Source: Ceratorhiza oryzae-sativae (taxonomy: Eukaryota; Basidiomycota; Agaricomycetes; Cantharellales; Ceratobasidiaceae). Taken from it: DNA of 64,000 nucleotides. The stretch spans positions 248,001 through 312,000 of the forward strand of contig JARWMV010000009.1 of the NCBI GenBank assembly GCA_030998015.1, given 5' to 3'. This document shows, one piece after another, positions 33,692 through 45,831 of the stretch. The notes beneath the pieces are model-generated. The model ran no database searches, was not told the origin of the DNA, and saw nothing but the letters and a program-made list of their open reading frames with translations. Within the stretch, counting starts at the first letter, position 1; each line of letters opens with the position of its first letter. The position numbers were made by a program, and so were the translations under genes.

Positions 33692-36512
33692 CTAGTTGGT
33701 ATGCAATCGGCTCCCATCACCCTGTCCATGTAGTACCCTCTCGATGTCTGCCGCGCGCTGCTCGGCCGAGATAGCACCAAATAGAATATCAATCCTAAAG
33801 AAAAAGGTGAGATTCAAGTGCGTGGCAAATGGGGGATAAGCATACTCTTCCATGCTGAGTCCCCTCGTTTCCGGGCATATGAACCAACACAAGATGGATC
33901 CCCCTCTGCAAAAAGATTAACCCTCTGTGAACACTGGTGGCCAATCAACTCACAGATTAAGCTGTGTAGCATGGTACGGTATGAATGATCAAAGAATGTC
34001 ATCTCTCAGAGCAGAAATCATCATACCGCAGCAACTAAATAATATGCATGATAAGCTCATGCAATTAAATCCGCTATTCGACAGACTCACATAGCATCCA
34101 GGTTTTCCACCTTCCATCCATATCCGCATTAGCAGCAGCCCACAATATATTTTACTTGTCGGCTCACCCAAGTTTAACCTATAACCAATGTGAATCACTA
34201 GGCGAAAAGCACTCAAGACGAAACTTACAAAGAGAATCGGAGTAACTTTTGAAGTAGCAAAATTGCACGCCCCTGAGATACAAAACCGTTTGTACTCCAG
34301 TCCAAAGTAGATCGCTAATGGTCTACTTACACGTCAGCGACGTGAACCACATCTGACCTAGTTCCCTTATTCGAATAGGATATATTTCAGACGAGTATAC
34401 CCACGGCAGCGGACCTAGAAATTGATAGAGCTTAGGACATGAGCCATATGTCACCCAATGGACAAGTTACCCATTGCAAAAGAGTATACAATGCTAACAC
34501 AACCCGTTCGCCATTAGATGTGATAATCATAGGCTGGAATAAGGTCGAACTCACACGTAAAGATACAGCAGCGCCATCATTGCGATGCTCGCGGGTTTGA
34601 TTGGGCCCCCATGTGGAGGACGGGTCTTGAGGATCGCTCCGAGAATCTGCCGAACCGACGGATATGACGTATTGTCGAAGCAGCCGGACACAAATAGCCG
34701 AAAGAAGGAAGGGCGCCCCAGATAGAGTGTGATGACCGAACGCAGTCCAGATGGTGCGGCATTGTCCAAGTTGTTCGGTCGCATCGGTCAGGGGCGACCG
34801 GTTTCGAAGAAGAAAGCGGACGTACAAAGAACAGGACGGAGTGGGCAGCCGTGCCTACGCACATCCCGGTCACACGACCATAGCGATGAACTGTGATAAC
34901 GCACGATCAACGCACATATTGACGTCATGAACAAGTATACGTGCCTGTGAACGCGAGCGCGGCGACGGTGGCAACAAACTGATGTCCGGGTCAACTTGGC
35001 ATTGAGAGCGAGCGTCTACCCAGCAATGACTCACTTTACAGACACCAAACACGCCACTCGCCAGTAGTGCACTCCTCGTGTCCGAAAACCCAATGGCTTT
35101 GAACACGGTAGGGGCATAGTAGAGTATCCCCGTATGGAACGTCCAGATATGGAATATGGCGATGTACGTGCTGGTCACGAACCTTTTTCCGTTGGCACGC
35201 GTGAAGAGTTCTCGGTAAGATGCGCCCGGGTTTCGTCCAGCTGAGCCTGGATCCCGGCGTACTCGGCGTGGAGCAACGCGATATTGTCCGAGGGCGTTGG
35301 GGGTGATTGAGTCGGAAGAACCGAGAGGGTGGTATGGGGTATTTTCTCGCTTCCTGGTGTGCTCTCTGGGGTTGGGGTCGAAGTCGAGGTCGCACCGCCG
35401 TTTTGAACGCTGTTTTTTTCGCTTGAGCTATCGCTACCACTGTCGTCCTTTTCGAGTTTGACGCATCTTAACCACGCCAGCACCTTGATAGCATCTTCCT
35501 TTTGCCCTCTGCCAGCCAGCCACCTTGGACTCTCCTTGACGCCTATCATGAGAACCGAGAAGATTATCCCTGGCAAGAGCTGAATCCCCATGGGGACCCT
35601 CCATTGTGCAGAGTGGAATTCGAGATGCGAGGCACTGCCCGTAGGCTCAGCGGGGGAAGCAGGATCGGTCGTTCCGGTGGTGTTGGTTCCGGGTGGAGGG
35701 TGGTTGGCGGTGGTCGTAGGATGGAAGTGAAGGTCACAGCCATACGTGACCCAGTATGCGAGCAACGACCCTGCAACAAGAAAGGCTTGAAAGGCACCAA
35801 CTGTGCGCGCTCGGTGCTTGGTAGGGGAGATCTCTGCGATGTAGTAGGGCGCAACGAGGGATGTAGCTCCGACTGCCAACCCCGAGACGACTGGGTGGAT
35901 CGGGCAAATGAAATTAGATCGGGGACTTTGATCGGGATCAGAAAACGCACATCGTCCACCATAAATCCAGCTAATATCCTTGGCGGCGTTTGCAATGCAC
36001 CCCCGAGCATGAACAAGATCATACTATACAAGAGCGCCGCGCGACGACCGAGGTAGTACGACGCAGAAGACATGAAAATAGCTCCAAAGAATGCGCCTCC
36101 GCTATATTTGTCATAACACCGAAAAAGTCGGGTAGAAGAATGGGGACAAAGCGTCAGTGACATATGACGTGTTGCGGCGACAAAATCACTACGCACAACA
36201 GAACGGACACTACGTTGGAGTTGACAGTCGCAACCGCAACTTTTGTACCGTCTATACCCATGTCGTATTTGAACGCTCGTAGAGGAATGACCGCGCCAGC
36301 AATGCCGCTATCGTATCCCAAGAGACTGGACAGGTTACAGGTCGAGAAAACGAGTCAGAACTGGATCGACAGAGTGTCTGAAAATGGAATAAACCATGTA
36401 CGCACAGTGCCCCCATGTTGATGACTATGGTACAGTATATGAGCCGTCGCTGGCGCATGAATCCAGCCCATTTTTCTCTTCCAGTGCGACGGAGGAGGTC
36501 GGTGAGCGTCAT
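33692..36512 (-). CDS. MFS sugar transporter with an apparent frameshift
   Basis: A sugar-porter-family permease of the plasma membrane. The ATG at 36512 begins MTLTDLLRRTGREKWAGFMR. Family motifs are LLGYDSGIAGAVIP (helix 1), SASYYLGRRAALL, GLAVGATSLVAPYYIAEISPTKHRA, QWRVPMGIQLLPGIIF, KESPRWLAGRG, SSEIYPIRIRELG and FICPETRGLSMEE near the end, with the stop at 33692. An unusually long Pro/Ser/Thr-rich insertion separates helix groups 3 and 4, and the central loop is extended. After LDETRA (about 35225) the expected YRELFTRANGKRF continues in another frame, which indicates one missing base in a CCCGGG context with no intron available. The segment 34.9-34.6 kb is also hard to splice cleanly. 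Either the gene is failing or the assembly has an error. Confidence 0.75.
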
Positions 36513-37837
36513 GGTGGAGACGGGGGTGAGGATGGTGGTCGGGCGCAGGTCAGCGTCTCCACGCCAAGGATATCAGATCCAGAGCGCCTGTCATCAGTCC
36601 TGACTCAGCCACATCAGATCACGTGGCTATTCCTCCGTGCCTGGTCGACTCTTCTGGCTCCACCTCAATATCGAATCCGTGACCGAGCAGCACAACATGG
36701 GTGTATTTTTGCAATCGCAGGAGATCCATCTCGTCTCCTTCCCATGGACAGTCGACCGTATCACGTACAATCTCCCCCGACAAGATAAGCTTCAGCCGTC
36801 GCTCAAACGCTCAAGTTTTTCTTGGCAACCGTATTCAGCTGCATCCCTCGCCTCACGTGGCATTGACGCCTCCCCCAAGAAACGCCACATTGATCCTCCC
36901 TTGGCACAGCTCACAAACCCACCCCCAATTTCTGTAACTAGCTTATGATCTTACCCACATTGAAACGGAACCTATTCATATCTCCAAATGGGAATAGGAT
37001 AACATTGTTATACCCAACCATCCAAGGGATGTCAACGCCCCGACAGTTCTTGCTCATCTTGGCGTCTTCGTGGATAGGGCACAAAGTTCAGAACCCATCT
37101 ATTTGATTTGAGATCTACGCAAGGATTACGCGCAGCAAGCCACAGCTCGCGAGGGTCTCTATCCGCCTTGGGGAACCCCTGATGATCCGAGCGCTCACGC
37201 TCCTTGGGGTGTGGACAAAGCCGAACTTGCCCATCGTCGTAAGGGATAAACGGGTTATATGCGTGTCCGGCGCCAGAGACGGGTTCTGAACGACGGCTTG
37301 TTGCAATGTGCTACTGACGTGGCGAGTAGTGAGTCTGTATAAACCGTGATGCAAGCCTAATCCGTGCAGTTTCCTCGAACCCCATTCTGGCGTGGCTATC
37401 AACGCGCCTGGGCCCAAATTAAAACTCAATGAGTACTGAGCAACTTGGTGAAATTACGGTTGTTCGAGCAACAGTCGTAGCAGCAAATCCAGCCGTGATG
37501 CGAAGAACGCGGTGTATTCTAGAGTTAATCTAGCCCATTACAAGAGATATGGTCATGAGCTAAGACAAATTTTGTGTCACAGGTGAGGTCACTGCAGTCA
37601 GCGACCATCTTGAACCTAAAACAGGGTCTCTGTGGCGACTTGTAAACGATTGTGACCCTGTCCCGAAGGTCCCACCGATCATTACGTGGTATGTAGATTA
37701 TGTTCACGTGGATGGTCTCCACTATTGTGCTGGCGAGAGAAGAATGTCGGTCCGGGTCCCAGCTGGAGGCGACGCGACGTTCCCAATTTCCAATGTCCCA
37801 TGTCCCACCCTCGTGGGACATAAGTTTCCCGATATAG
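36513..37837. other. Intergenic stretch, no gene seen
   Basis: Contains the transporter promoter and about 1.3 kb in which neither strand shows a recognisable domain. Some long frames exist (36.4-36.9 kb plus, 37.1-37.4 kb minus) but lack splice logic and motifs. The stretch ends at the TAA duplication of the TIR element. Confidence 0.45.
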
Positions 37838-37840
37838 TAA

Positions 37841-39537
37841 TATCACTTTAGGAAGTTGGCGGATTAAACATTACTCCACGCGGGGATTATATTAAGATCC
37901 TTCAAAAGGATTTTGTTGGATCGCCTAGAAGTCCAGGTACAGGAGTTGGATTTGATTCTGACTGTCAACAAAAAACTAAATCCAAATCCGAAAATGGCCA
38001 AATGAATCCACCTGGCGGATGTCACAAAAATCACATGGATCTGTAGGCAGTCCAACTCGCGGATTTTCGAGTAGCCAGGCGCTCTGATTAATCCGCCTGG
38101 ACATTCCTCACACCGATCTAGATAGCTAAGTAACTCTGCACTTTACAAGGATTAACCGAGCTTGTGAACGCTTTGTATATATGCGTATGAAACAATGGAT
38201 TGGAGCAAATTTGTGATTGTAATCAACATCAGAGCCATCAGACATTCGCGTTGCAAAACGGGCGCGAGGCAGCCGTGAAACAGGCGTTTGTGTGGACATA
38301 TCATTCAATTATTGGCCGTAGACGTGAACGCACCTTTGCCTGACCGGTACTGAGGGCGAGCAGTGGATTCGGGTGGGGTCGAACGCGAGGTGGCAGTACT
38401 GACGCTCAAATTGAAGCACCAGGTGAGCGTCGGCCGTCGGTTGCAGTTGAGTTGTTGCCCGAACGGCCGCAAAGTGGTAGCATGGGCAGTTACCCCAACG
38501 CGTCGGTCGAGCGTCGGTCATGGTTGCGCTCATTTCAGCGCTGGCACGGCGATGGTTGATATCAGCGGTAGGGCAGTAAAGTACATAAATCAGCAACAGT
38601 CGGACGGGCACAATGCCGGTAACTCACCTGGCTGCGGCCGCCTTTCGGTTGCGTGGCGGAGGTCGCGATTGTCTTGTTATTCGAGCGGTGATGGTTAGCT
38701 GCGGTTCCATATATGAATCAAACACGAAGTGCTAGCGTGAGAGTTCACTTTGATGTGTTGGCCGAGAATGGGCCGTGGGCGTGAGCACACCGTTGCTCAA
38801 GCGGTAACGAAGGCGAGTGGTGGATCTGGGCACGGATTGAACGCGAGGCGAGAGCACGAACACTCATACAGACGCGTCAATCTAGTGTGGGCCGTGGTCG
38901 CGATCAACTCATTGCCTGATCAATCGCGGAACCACAGTGTGGGTGTTTGCCGTGATGCACCGCTCAAGGTCGGGCGTTGTTGCGGTAATCTTTTTGCCCG
39001 AGTGGTGGCGAGCGGAGGTGCCGACGGTCAAAAAAAGACGGCGAGCGACCGCGTGCATGGGCAGCGGAAGGCAGGTGCAAAGCATATAACTCAGCTGTTT
39101 GCGGACTCCGAGCGCGCTCGTGCTACGGCGGCCGACCGACCACTCGGTTCACGGTTATATCATTGGCGGGCGTTGCACACCCGCGTACAGCGTCTGGTAT
39201 AACTCGGCGCAACCGGGTGAGTACAGCACGCCGATCGAAGACGACACTTACCCGATTTTGTCTGTTGTGAAGTTGCGAAGTTGACCTGTTTGGGTTGTTC
39301 GTAAATACGATTATGGCGAGAAGTCAAATGAGAGTGGCTGGTCACATGACCTCCACGAGCGGACTTGTCAAATCTCGCCAAGATTTGCTTGTGATGAGCG
39401 CTATCTTCCACTTAATACATAGATCCGCCAATTGCAACAGGATCACCCTGAAATCCTGACCGGTCTGTCAAGAAATCCATGGATCCCTAGGAAGTCCAAG
39501 GGATTAAAATTTAATCCCTAGACTTCCTATAGTGATA
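37841..39537. mobile_element. Non-autonomous TIR element, Harbinger-like TSD
   Basis: A 1697-base element has imperfect terminal inverted repeats: TATCACTTTAGGAAGT at the left and TATCACTATAGGAAGT as the reverse complement of the right end, both continuing to GGATTAAA (23 of 28 positions equal). It is flanked by the 3-base repeat TAA at 37838-37840 and 39538-39540. A 3-base TAA/TTA duplication is typical of PIF/Harbinger elements. Subterminal AAGTCCA motifs recur near both ends. The interior is GC-rich and contains a diverged direct repeat (about 38350-38410 and 38815-38865, both with GAACGCGAGG). No transposase is recognisable, so it would need help in trans. Confidence 0.65.
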
Positions 39538-39595
39538 TAAATCGACATTGCGAGGATATATAATATACACATATAAGCATATTTATCTCTCGCCA

Positions 39596-39975
39596 TCACG
39601 CTGACCTACTCTTGCTCGATAGTCGTAAGGAGCCCCTCGCAACTCTATCTGACTGAATAGCAGTTACGACTTGGTCAGGTTCCGGCACTGGCATTGTATC
39701 ATCACATTGCGCATCCACGGGGTCACCTAGCCCCCCCGTAATAGGCTGAGCAGCGTCAAGCGCACTCTCGACACCTGAGACCAGATTACAAACCTCATCA
39801 ACCGTCGGGCAAATGTCGTTGTGATCGTCCACCACATTAATCGGCGAAAGTGACACAAATTGGGACTCGGGGGTGGAGGGATGTTGCTGAAATGGTCAAC
39901 TGAAGCATCTACCGGTTGAGCGGCTGCTCCTTCAAGTCGGTCAAGGACGTATTGCAGAAGAACAATGGTAGACAT
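39596..39975 (-). pseudogene. Small unknown protein gene, possibly frameshifted
   Basis: ATG-started frame MSTIVLLQYVLDRLEGAAAQ continues to NIPPPP. After a CCACCCCCG run the more protein-like reading shifts frame to SLSPINVVDDHNDICPTVDE and ends SKSRSA-stop. The composition is acidic and unremarkable. I recognise no family. It directly abuts the TIR element and may be debris or part of a larger lost gene. Confidence 0.25.
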
Positions 39976-41147
39976 GGATGTATTTGAGGGATACAGTAAG
40001 TGTAAGGTTTACCGAGAGACAGAATGGTTCAGTTAAATATTCATGAATGAACTACAGATGACTGGGCATTTGGTTCAACGAGCCATTTTATTGTTTGGAA
40101 ATAAGTCTTAGCATTCAGTCTATCAGTCCTCAAACTGCTAGACGCTGCGCTAAAGTAATCTCAAGGGCGCATCTATGCTCTATTTTGGGCTATATGCGCG
40201 AATGAAACCAATCATAGACCGATAAATTCATGATAGATTAGCAACTACTCCTTTAAGTCCTCATTAATCACAATACGGCAGCGTACGTGTAGGGCTATAT
40301 TGTGATCACAGACCGCAGGACGATGTGTGGCTACCCGAAGTTTCAGTTCTTAGTCGGCTCCTATGTATCCAGGGGCTGCGGGATTTTGGGTGTCTCACAT
40401 CTCACACAGCCACTGACGTTCGGGGCTGTTCCACGTCTCATAGCGGGCCGACACAGTGCGACACAGGTGTCAAGCAGGCCCAAACAAGTCGAAGCGCTCA
40501 GCGCTTTATGTAAGCGACATTATTCTCTCGTCAGTACAGTACGTTCGCCAGGATCCGAGCCAAAGAAAGGCAAGAGCGAAATTGGCACAACTGTCTGGGG
40601 CACGTTTCCAGAAGTATGGGATCTCGGTTACCACGGTAAGTAGATTGGTGCCGGTAACAATGCAGCCGTGCAATAATTAAGTATTGGTAGTCGCAAACGC
40701 GTACTATGATTCGATGGTGAAAGCACTCAACACCTGAGCTGCCCAAGGAAAAGACGATAGGGGGCATATTAGACGCTAAATGTATCATTTTACCTTGGAT
40801 TCTAATGCAAATCATTCTTGAATTCCGGTAAGAACTGCAGGGCCAGACCATCGTGATATGTCTTGTCGGGTGGAGGGTCAATGGTGACCAACACCGCTAT
40901 ACGTGTATTTTGGGGTGAAGGTTGTACCTGGGGAAAGATAGCCTTGCAACGACGATCACAGGAACGGGTTCATTGAGTGGAAGCGCGGGGACCCTGAGGC
41001 TGTCCGATAAGCGCTGTGGGGACACAAGAACCAACACCATCAGCCAGACTCCCAACCACGACTCTGACGAGCCTGGCGTCGCTCCTTGCCAAACCCCCTT
41101 CCGTTCCTTACCCACCATTCCCCGTCGTACTCGACAGTTCGATCGCC
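39976..41147. other. Intergenic stretch, no gene seen
   Basis: About 1.2 kb with no recognisable coding sequence. Long frames at 40.3-40.65 kb are not supported by domain or splice evidence. The region from about 40900 is open in the kinase frame but lacks an ATG before 41148, so the kinase 5' leader, or an extra 5' exon, probably lies here. Confidence 0.45.
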
Positions 41148-43255
41148 ATGATCAACGTATCTCGCCACAGCTTGCTCTCGGTCTCTACGGCGTACCACTC
41201 GTGCATCGGTGACTCGGCATCCGACGAACAGTACCAGGAATCTGTATACAGCTCATACTCGGGCGAGCATGAAAAGTCGCATGTCGAGCCAGAGCCCATC
41301 ACCAAGGAGCACTACGAGCAGCTTCGGAGATCCTTGGCGAATCCGTCTCGACTTGGTGAGCATGATCATTTGGACTGATGCCGTTATCTACTGTATGCTC
41401 ACGATGCTCAATTAGAGCCCCCCAACTTTCGATCCGATGCACGAGAAAGGCTGGCCCGCCTTAGTCGAGTCCAGTTTCTCGAGTTCGCCATGGACGTGCA
41501 CGACGAGGTTGCTCGAATAACAGGCAGCAAGAACGACCAGGAGGCAGTACCTAGTAGTGCCTCACGTACCGATCTCTCCCCTCACCGTATTGAAGCTCGA
41601 AAAAAGATCGCTCATCTGCGGGGAGACTTGTTGCAAGATCTCATGTCTGACATCTTCTACGAGCTCGGTCGAAGGTATCCAAAATTCAACGAGGCGAGGG
41701 ATTCCTTCGAACCTGAAACATCAACACAGCCCGAGGATCAATCGTCTTTCTCGAAGCTCCCCGGCGTTCGAACTCCGTTGGCACAAATCGACATGAACCA
41801 GAATTTGTCGGACTTGGTCATGGGTGGAATTATGAAAAAAGTGGCGGACGATCTAAATGCACGACACGTGGATACTATAAGTGGTACGATGGTGCGTCTG
41901 CGTGCGATTCATATTTAACGCGGCCCTGAATATCTACAAAGTCTGTCTCGGAGATCATTACGATTCTCGGTCAACACGGTTGTCCGAATATCACCGCTGT
42001 TCTTGACTTGAAGCAGTGTGGCACCATACCAATTGCTGCTGGTGGGTTTGGTGACATCTATCAGGGCCGGCTTCGAGGGGGGACTGAAGTCGCGATCAAA
42101 TGCCCACGCTTCTTTGTCAACAAATCTGAGCTGACCCGAGCAGATTTAAAAGTACGTCTCGTATCAGAATCCAAGGCCCCAGACTGATTTGGACTAGGCC
42201 GCCGCGCGAGAATTGCATACATGGTCAAAATACAACCACCCGAATGTCGTCCGGCTGTTGGGGGTTGCTCTATTTCGAGATCGAATCGCGATGGTTTCTC
42301 TGTGGATGAAGCATGGGACGATGAGTCAGTATATCTCACGTACCCCGGATGTCGATCGACTCCGTCTGGTGAGGTCCTTGCTCTGTCAAGTGATAGTTTG
42401 CTAAACATATGTCAGTGTCGTGAAATTGCTAATGGGGTAGCTTATCTGCATGACATGGGGACGGTCCATGGTGATATCAAAGGCGTAAATATCATGGTTT
42501 CTCCTCAAGAGTATTGATAACTCATATCCTTGTGCAGCTCAACGTGCTCATTTCTGATGATGGAACTGCTAAATTAATCGACTTCGGTAATTCGCGGCTC
42601 AAGAATAGCACCTTGAGCTTTACCGGATCACAGACTACATCTTCGTTCTCTACTCGCTGGACGGTAGTGCTTGTTCTTTCTTCAATCATCCGTTTTTCTA
42701 AGACGTTTCTTTAACTAGGCTCCAGAGTTGTTGGCGGATGGTGGTCCACATACCCCCGAGGCCGACGTCTACGCATTGGGAATGGTATGTCGTGTTGGGA
42801 TCGTCAGAACCTGACTTGGGCTGACACATTTTCGGTAGACAATACTGGTTCACATTGTTTCTCTCTGAAGTGTCCACGTTTGTGTTTACAATTCACCTAG
42901 GAGATCATCACGGGCCAAGTCCCGTTCCCGGAAATCAAGGTCGAGCCGGCAGTCATTACGCGAGTCATCATCCAGAAGCAACATCCTCAACGGCCATTGG
43001 ATTCGATCCCGTCGAACAAACACGGCGATGCGCTTTGGGCGATTTTGGTTCGATGCTGGTCTCAGAACCCATTGGATCGCCCACTGGCTTCCGAGGTTGC
43101 CAGTCGGGTATGTGATGTCGTTCGTTGTCGGTTCATCCACTCTAAACCGCGCCTTGTAGATTGGCAAGATCAAACTTGTTGGGTTGCACAGTACCGCTCA
43201 CCCGGATGAGTTTGGCCGGTTGGTTTCACCTGGGTTGGCCAGACGATTCAGGTGA
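41148..43255 (+). CDS. Spa2-homology-domain/protein kinase fusion
   Basis: The N-terminal part carries two Spa2/GIT homology repeats: EHYEQLRRSL then ARERLARLSRVQFLEFAMDV, and HRIEARKKIAHLRGDLLQDL with DIFYELGRRYP. In polarity scaffolds such as Spa2 these bind MAP kinase kinases. After an intron near 41890-41940 a protein kinase domain follows: glycine loop AAGGFGDIYQG, VAIKCPR with the ATP lysine, catalytic HGDIKGLNVLI, DFGNSRL, APELLADGG-PEADVYALGM, and a C-lobe ending ARRFR-stop. The catalytic loop reads HGD instead of HRD, as in many basidiomycete TKL-like kinases. All key catalytic residues (Lys, Asp, Asn, DFG) are present. About nine introns, all bridged in frame. The start at 41148 is the first in-frame ATG. 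The joining of a polarity-scaffold module to a kinase is unusual. Confidence 0.82.
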
Positions 43256-43758
43256 CTATATGGAGGTGAGGAGATATAGAAATACCTGCTAAAGGCTTCT
43301 GATCTGGAGATAGGTGTTTCAAAAGCTATCCACTACATCCAAACGAAAGCACACGTTGCCCCACTAATGGTGGTTTCGTAGGCCCCATGTGTACCCATGA
43401 CTCGGCGTCAATGATTTACGACGCATCAATTTCAATGTCAATCCACGCCTTGTTGTTGATCTCGGACTGTTCGACCATCACGTGCTAGTAGCATATGTCT
43501 GACTATTTCTCTCTGGCCCAGGCGGCCAGGTTCATTGTTTTCGTACACCCGTATCCCATGTACTGATCTAACTTAACAAATAATAAATCCTATTAAAGGC
43601 GATATGGTTATAGCGCATTGTTTACCCGCGCCACCGGCTTTGGTTTATTTTGGGCTTGGCGGCCGTGCCTGGCCGTTCTCGGCAGGTGAGCCGTCAAGTT
43701 CCGTTATTGCGTCTCCAACGGATTCCGGACAACGACAACCACAGCGACGACGGCCACT
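43256..43758. promoter_or_regulatory. Intergenic region before the glycosidase gene
   Basis: Contains the end of the kinase transcript and the glycosidase promoter. AATAATAAATCC near 43580 is A/T-rich and could serve as a terminator or TATA element. The final 100 bases are pyrimidine-rich. No coding sequence is recognised. Confidence 0.4.
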
Positions 43759-45578
43759 ATGCGTCTGCTCCTTCCTCTCTTTTTTTCTGCGTTAAACATT
43801 CATTATGCGGTAGCCATGTCGCCCGAGACTGTCGGCCTAGTCAAGGCCCGACTCAAGGACGCGGCCCAAAAGAGGCAAGCGAAAAAAACCAATAACTGTG
43901 TTAACCAAGTTCAACGCTGACGCCGTTTCGATTTTTCAGTTGGGAGCTCGGTACTCGGGCTCAGGCTCTTCTGGAACTCGACTCGCCTTCGATTTCTGTC
44001 TTTACTGCAGCGTCTATCCCCGGTTCCCCCGCGGCGAGCCACTCGGGGTCACTTGACGCTCTGGTCCCGGTGGCAAACGCTGTCAAGATTGCGCTTGCCG
44101 ATGGCCAGCTGAAGGATATTATGAAGATCACCACGGACATCGTGTCGAGCAAGCCGGATGGGAGCTTGCCGCTCATGAAGGACGGGAGCGCTGCTGATCC
44201 GGCGAGCAACGGTGTTGCTGTGTTGGTCGCCAACTGGACTGAATCTCAGGTATGGTATCCATTCTCCATCCACCTACATCCCTCTCTCGATATCAAGATG
44301 ACCCTACCCGACTTATGACGCTTACCTTGTTCCTTCTTGTTCAGGGACCCGACTTCGCGGCGGCAGCCTCGGACCAGATCACCTGGCTCCTTCAACACGT
44401 TCCTCGGTCTAGCAAGGGCGCCATCTCCCACAGGAACAACGTCATGCAGTTCTGGTCCGATTTCATCTACATGGTTCCGCCGTTTTTGGCCTATTACGGT
44501 GCGTCGACGTCGAACAAGACGTTGATTGCCGAGTCGTACCGCCAGATCAAACTCTATCGCGAGGCGCTCCTCGATGACTCGGGTCTATGGCAGCATATCC
44601 GTCAAGGGTCGTTTGAGGACAAGGGTCTCTGGTCGACCGGCAACGGCTGGGCTGCGATGGGTATGATGCGTGTCGCGGCGACGATCAAGGCCGGTGGTTA
44701 TATGGACGAGTTCAAGGACGAGTTTAATGATTTGGCGGATTGGACTGGTGGGATTTTCGATGCCATGTGGCCTCTGCTCGTGAGTCGCGTGGTCGTTCCG
44801 GATCCGATCGTCCTACTGACCGATTGTGTCATAGACCGAGGATAATTTGTTCTACAATTATGCCAACAACCCCAAGACGTTCCTCGACGGCGCAAGTTCG
44901 GCTCTCATGGCTGCTAGCGTCTACCGCGCTGCTGTTCTCTTTAATAACACTGCCCATATCAACTCTGCGGAAAAGGTTTATAATGCCATTGGAGGCGCAG
45001 ACGCGCTCCTGCCAACCTCTTCCTCTGCGATTGTATCTCCCACATTCACCTCGACCGATTCCGAATCACCCACCTCGACACCCAGCAAACGCCGCTCGCA
45101 CTCGCGTCGCGCAACCCACCATCGCGTCCCCCTCGGCGTCGCGCACCACTCGAATGACAAGAGCCACCACAAACGCGCGACCAAGCACATCGACTCTCAA
45201 GGCTGGCTCACGCCCGTCGTCGATCCTCACTCGTTCCACCAGATCGGCCAAGAGAGCGCAGAGGGTCAGGCGTTTGTGGTCATGATGTACGCCGCGCGAA
45301 ACGACTATCTGTCGAAAAAGGGGCTTCAGCTTCATGTTGGAACCGGATCGGTCGGCCCGGTGGCGAATGTCGTTGGGGTGGGCATCGTAGCTGGCAGTCC
45401 CGGGACCGCGGGTTCGAGCGGAGGAGGGTTGAATGGACCGATCAATGTTGGGGGTGCTGGTCCGAACAACAACACAACTAGTTCGGGCACGACCAAGAAC
45501 AACGGCGCTGGAACGGTTCGAGTTGCGACGGGTGCGCTTGTTGGGATGGCTGGTCTGCTTTTGGCCTTGCTGATCTAA
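43759..45578 (+). CDS. GPI-anchored six-hairpin glycosidase (GH105/GH88-like)
   Basis: An extracellular carbohydrate-active protein of the (alpha/alpha)6-barrel, six-hairpin type, like fungal proteins related to unsaturated rhamnogalacturonyl hydrolases. The signal peptide is MRLLLPLFFSALNIHYAVA. The first intron is GC-AG (donor GCAAGCG near 43875) and joins QKR to SWELGTRAQALL. Family-like segments are WSDFIYMVPPFLAYYGA, YRQIKLYREAL, DKGLWSTGNGWAAMGMMRVA and NLFYNYANNPKTFLDGASS. A His/Arg/Lys-rich insert follows (SKRRSHSRRATHHRV), then GQESAEGQAFVVMMYAARND. The C-terminus has an Asn/Gly/Ser-rich spacer and a hydrophobic tail (GALVGMAGLLLALLI), the pattern of a GPI-anchor signal. The substrate is unproven. 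Confidence 0.8.
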
Positions 45579-45831
45579 GTACGAGCGAGCTTTCAGTCTC
45601 GTTCATCTTGAGTGGCTAGGAGGTGTTGAGCCGGCTCGCCCAAGGCGAGCGGGTTGTTTTTGGTTCTGCTCGTCGGGATCGAGCGACATCGACTGGATCG
45701 TTTGTTTATTGGTTTATTATGCTTTCTGGCTTGATGCGCTGGAGATGTGTGCCAAGTGTACTTGCCTCTACTGAATAGGATTCGATACCCCTCTCTAGAC
45801 AATTATGACAAGCTCGTAAGCTCTAGGCTTA

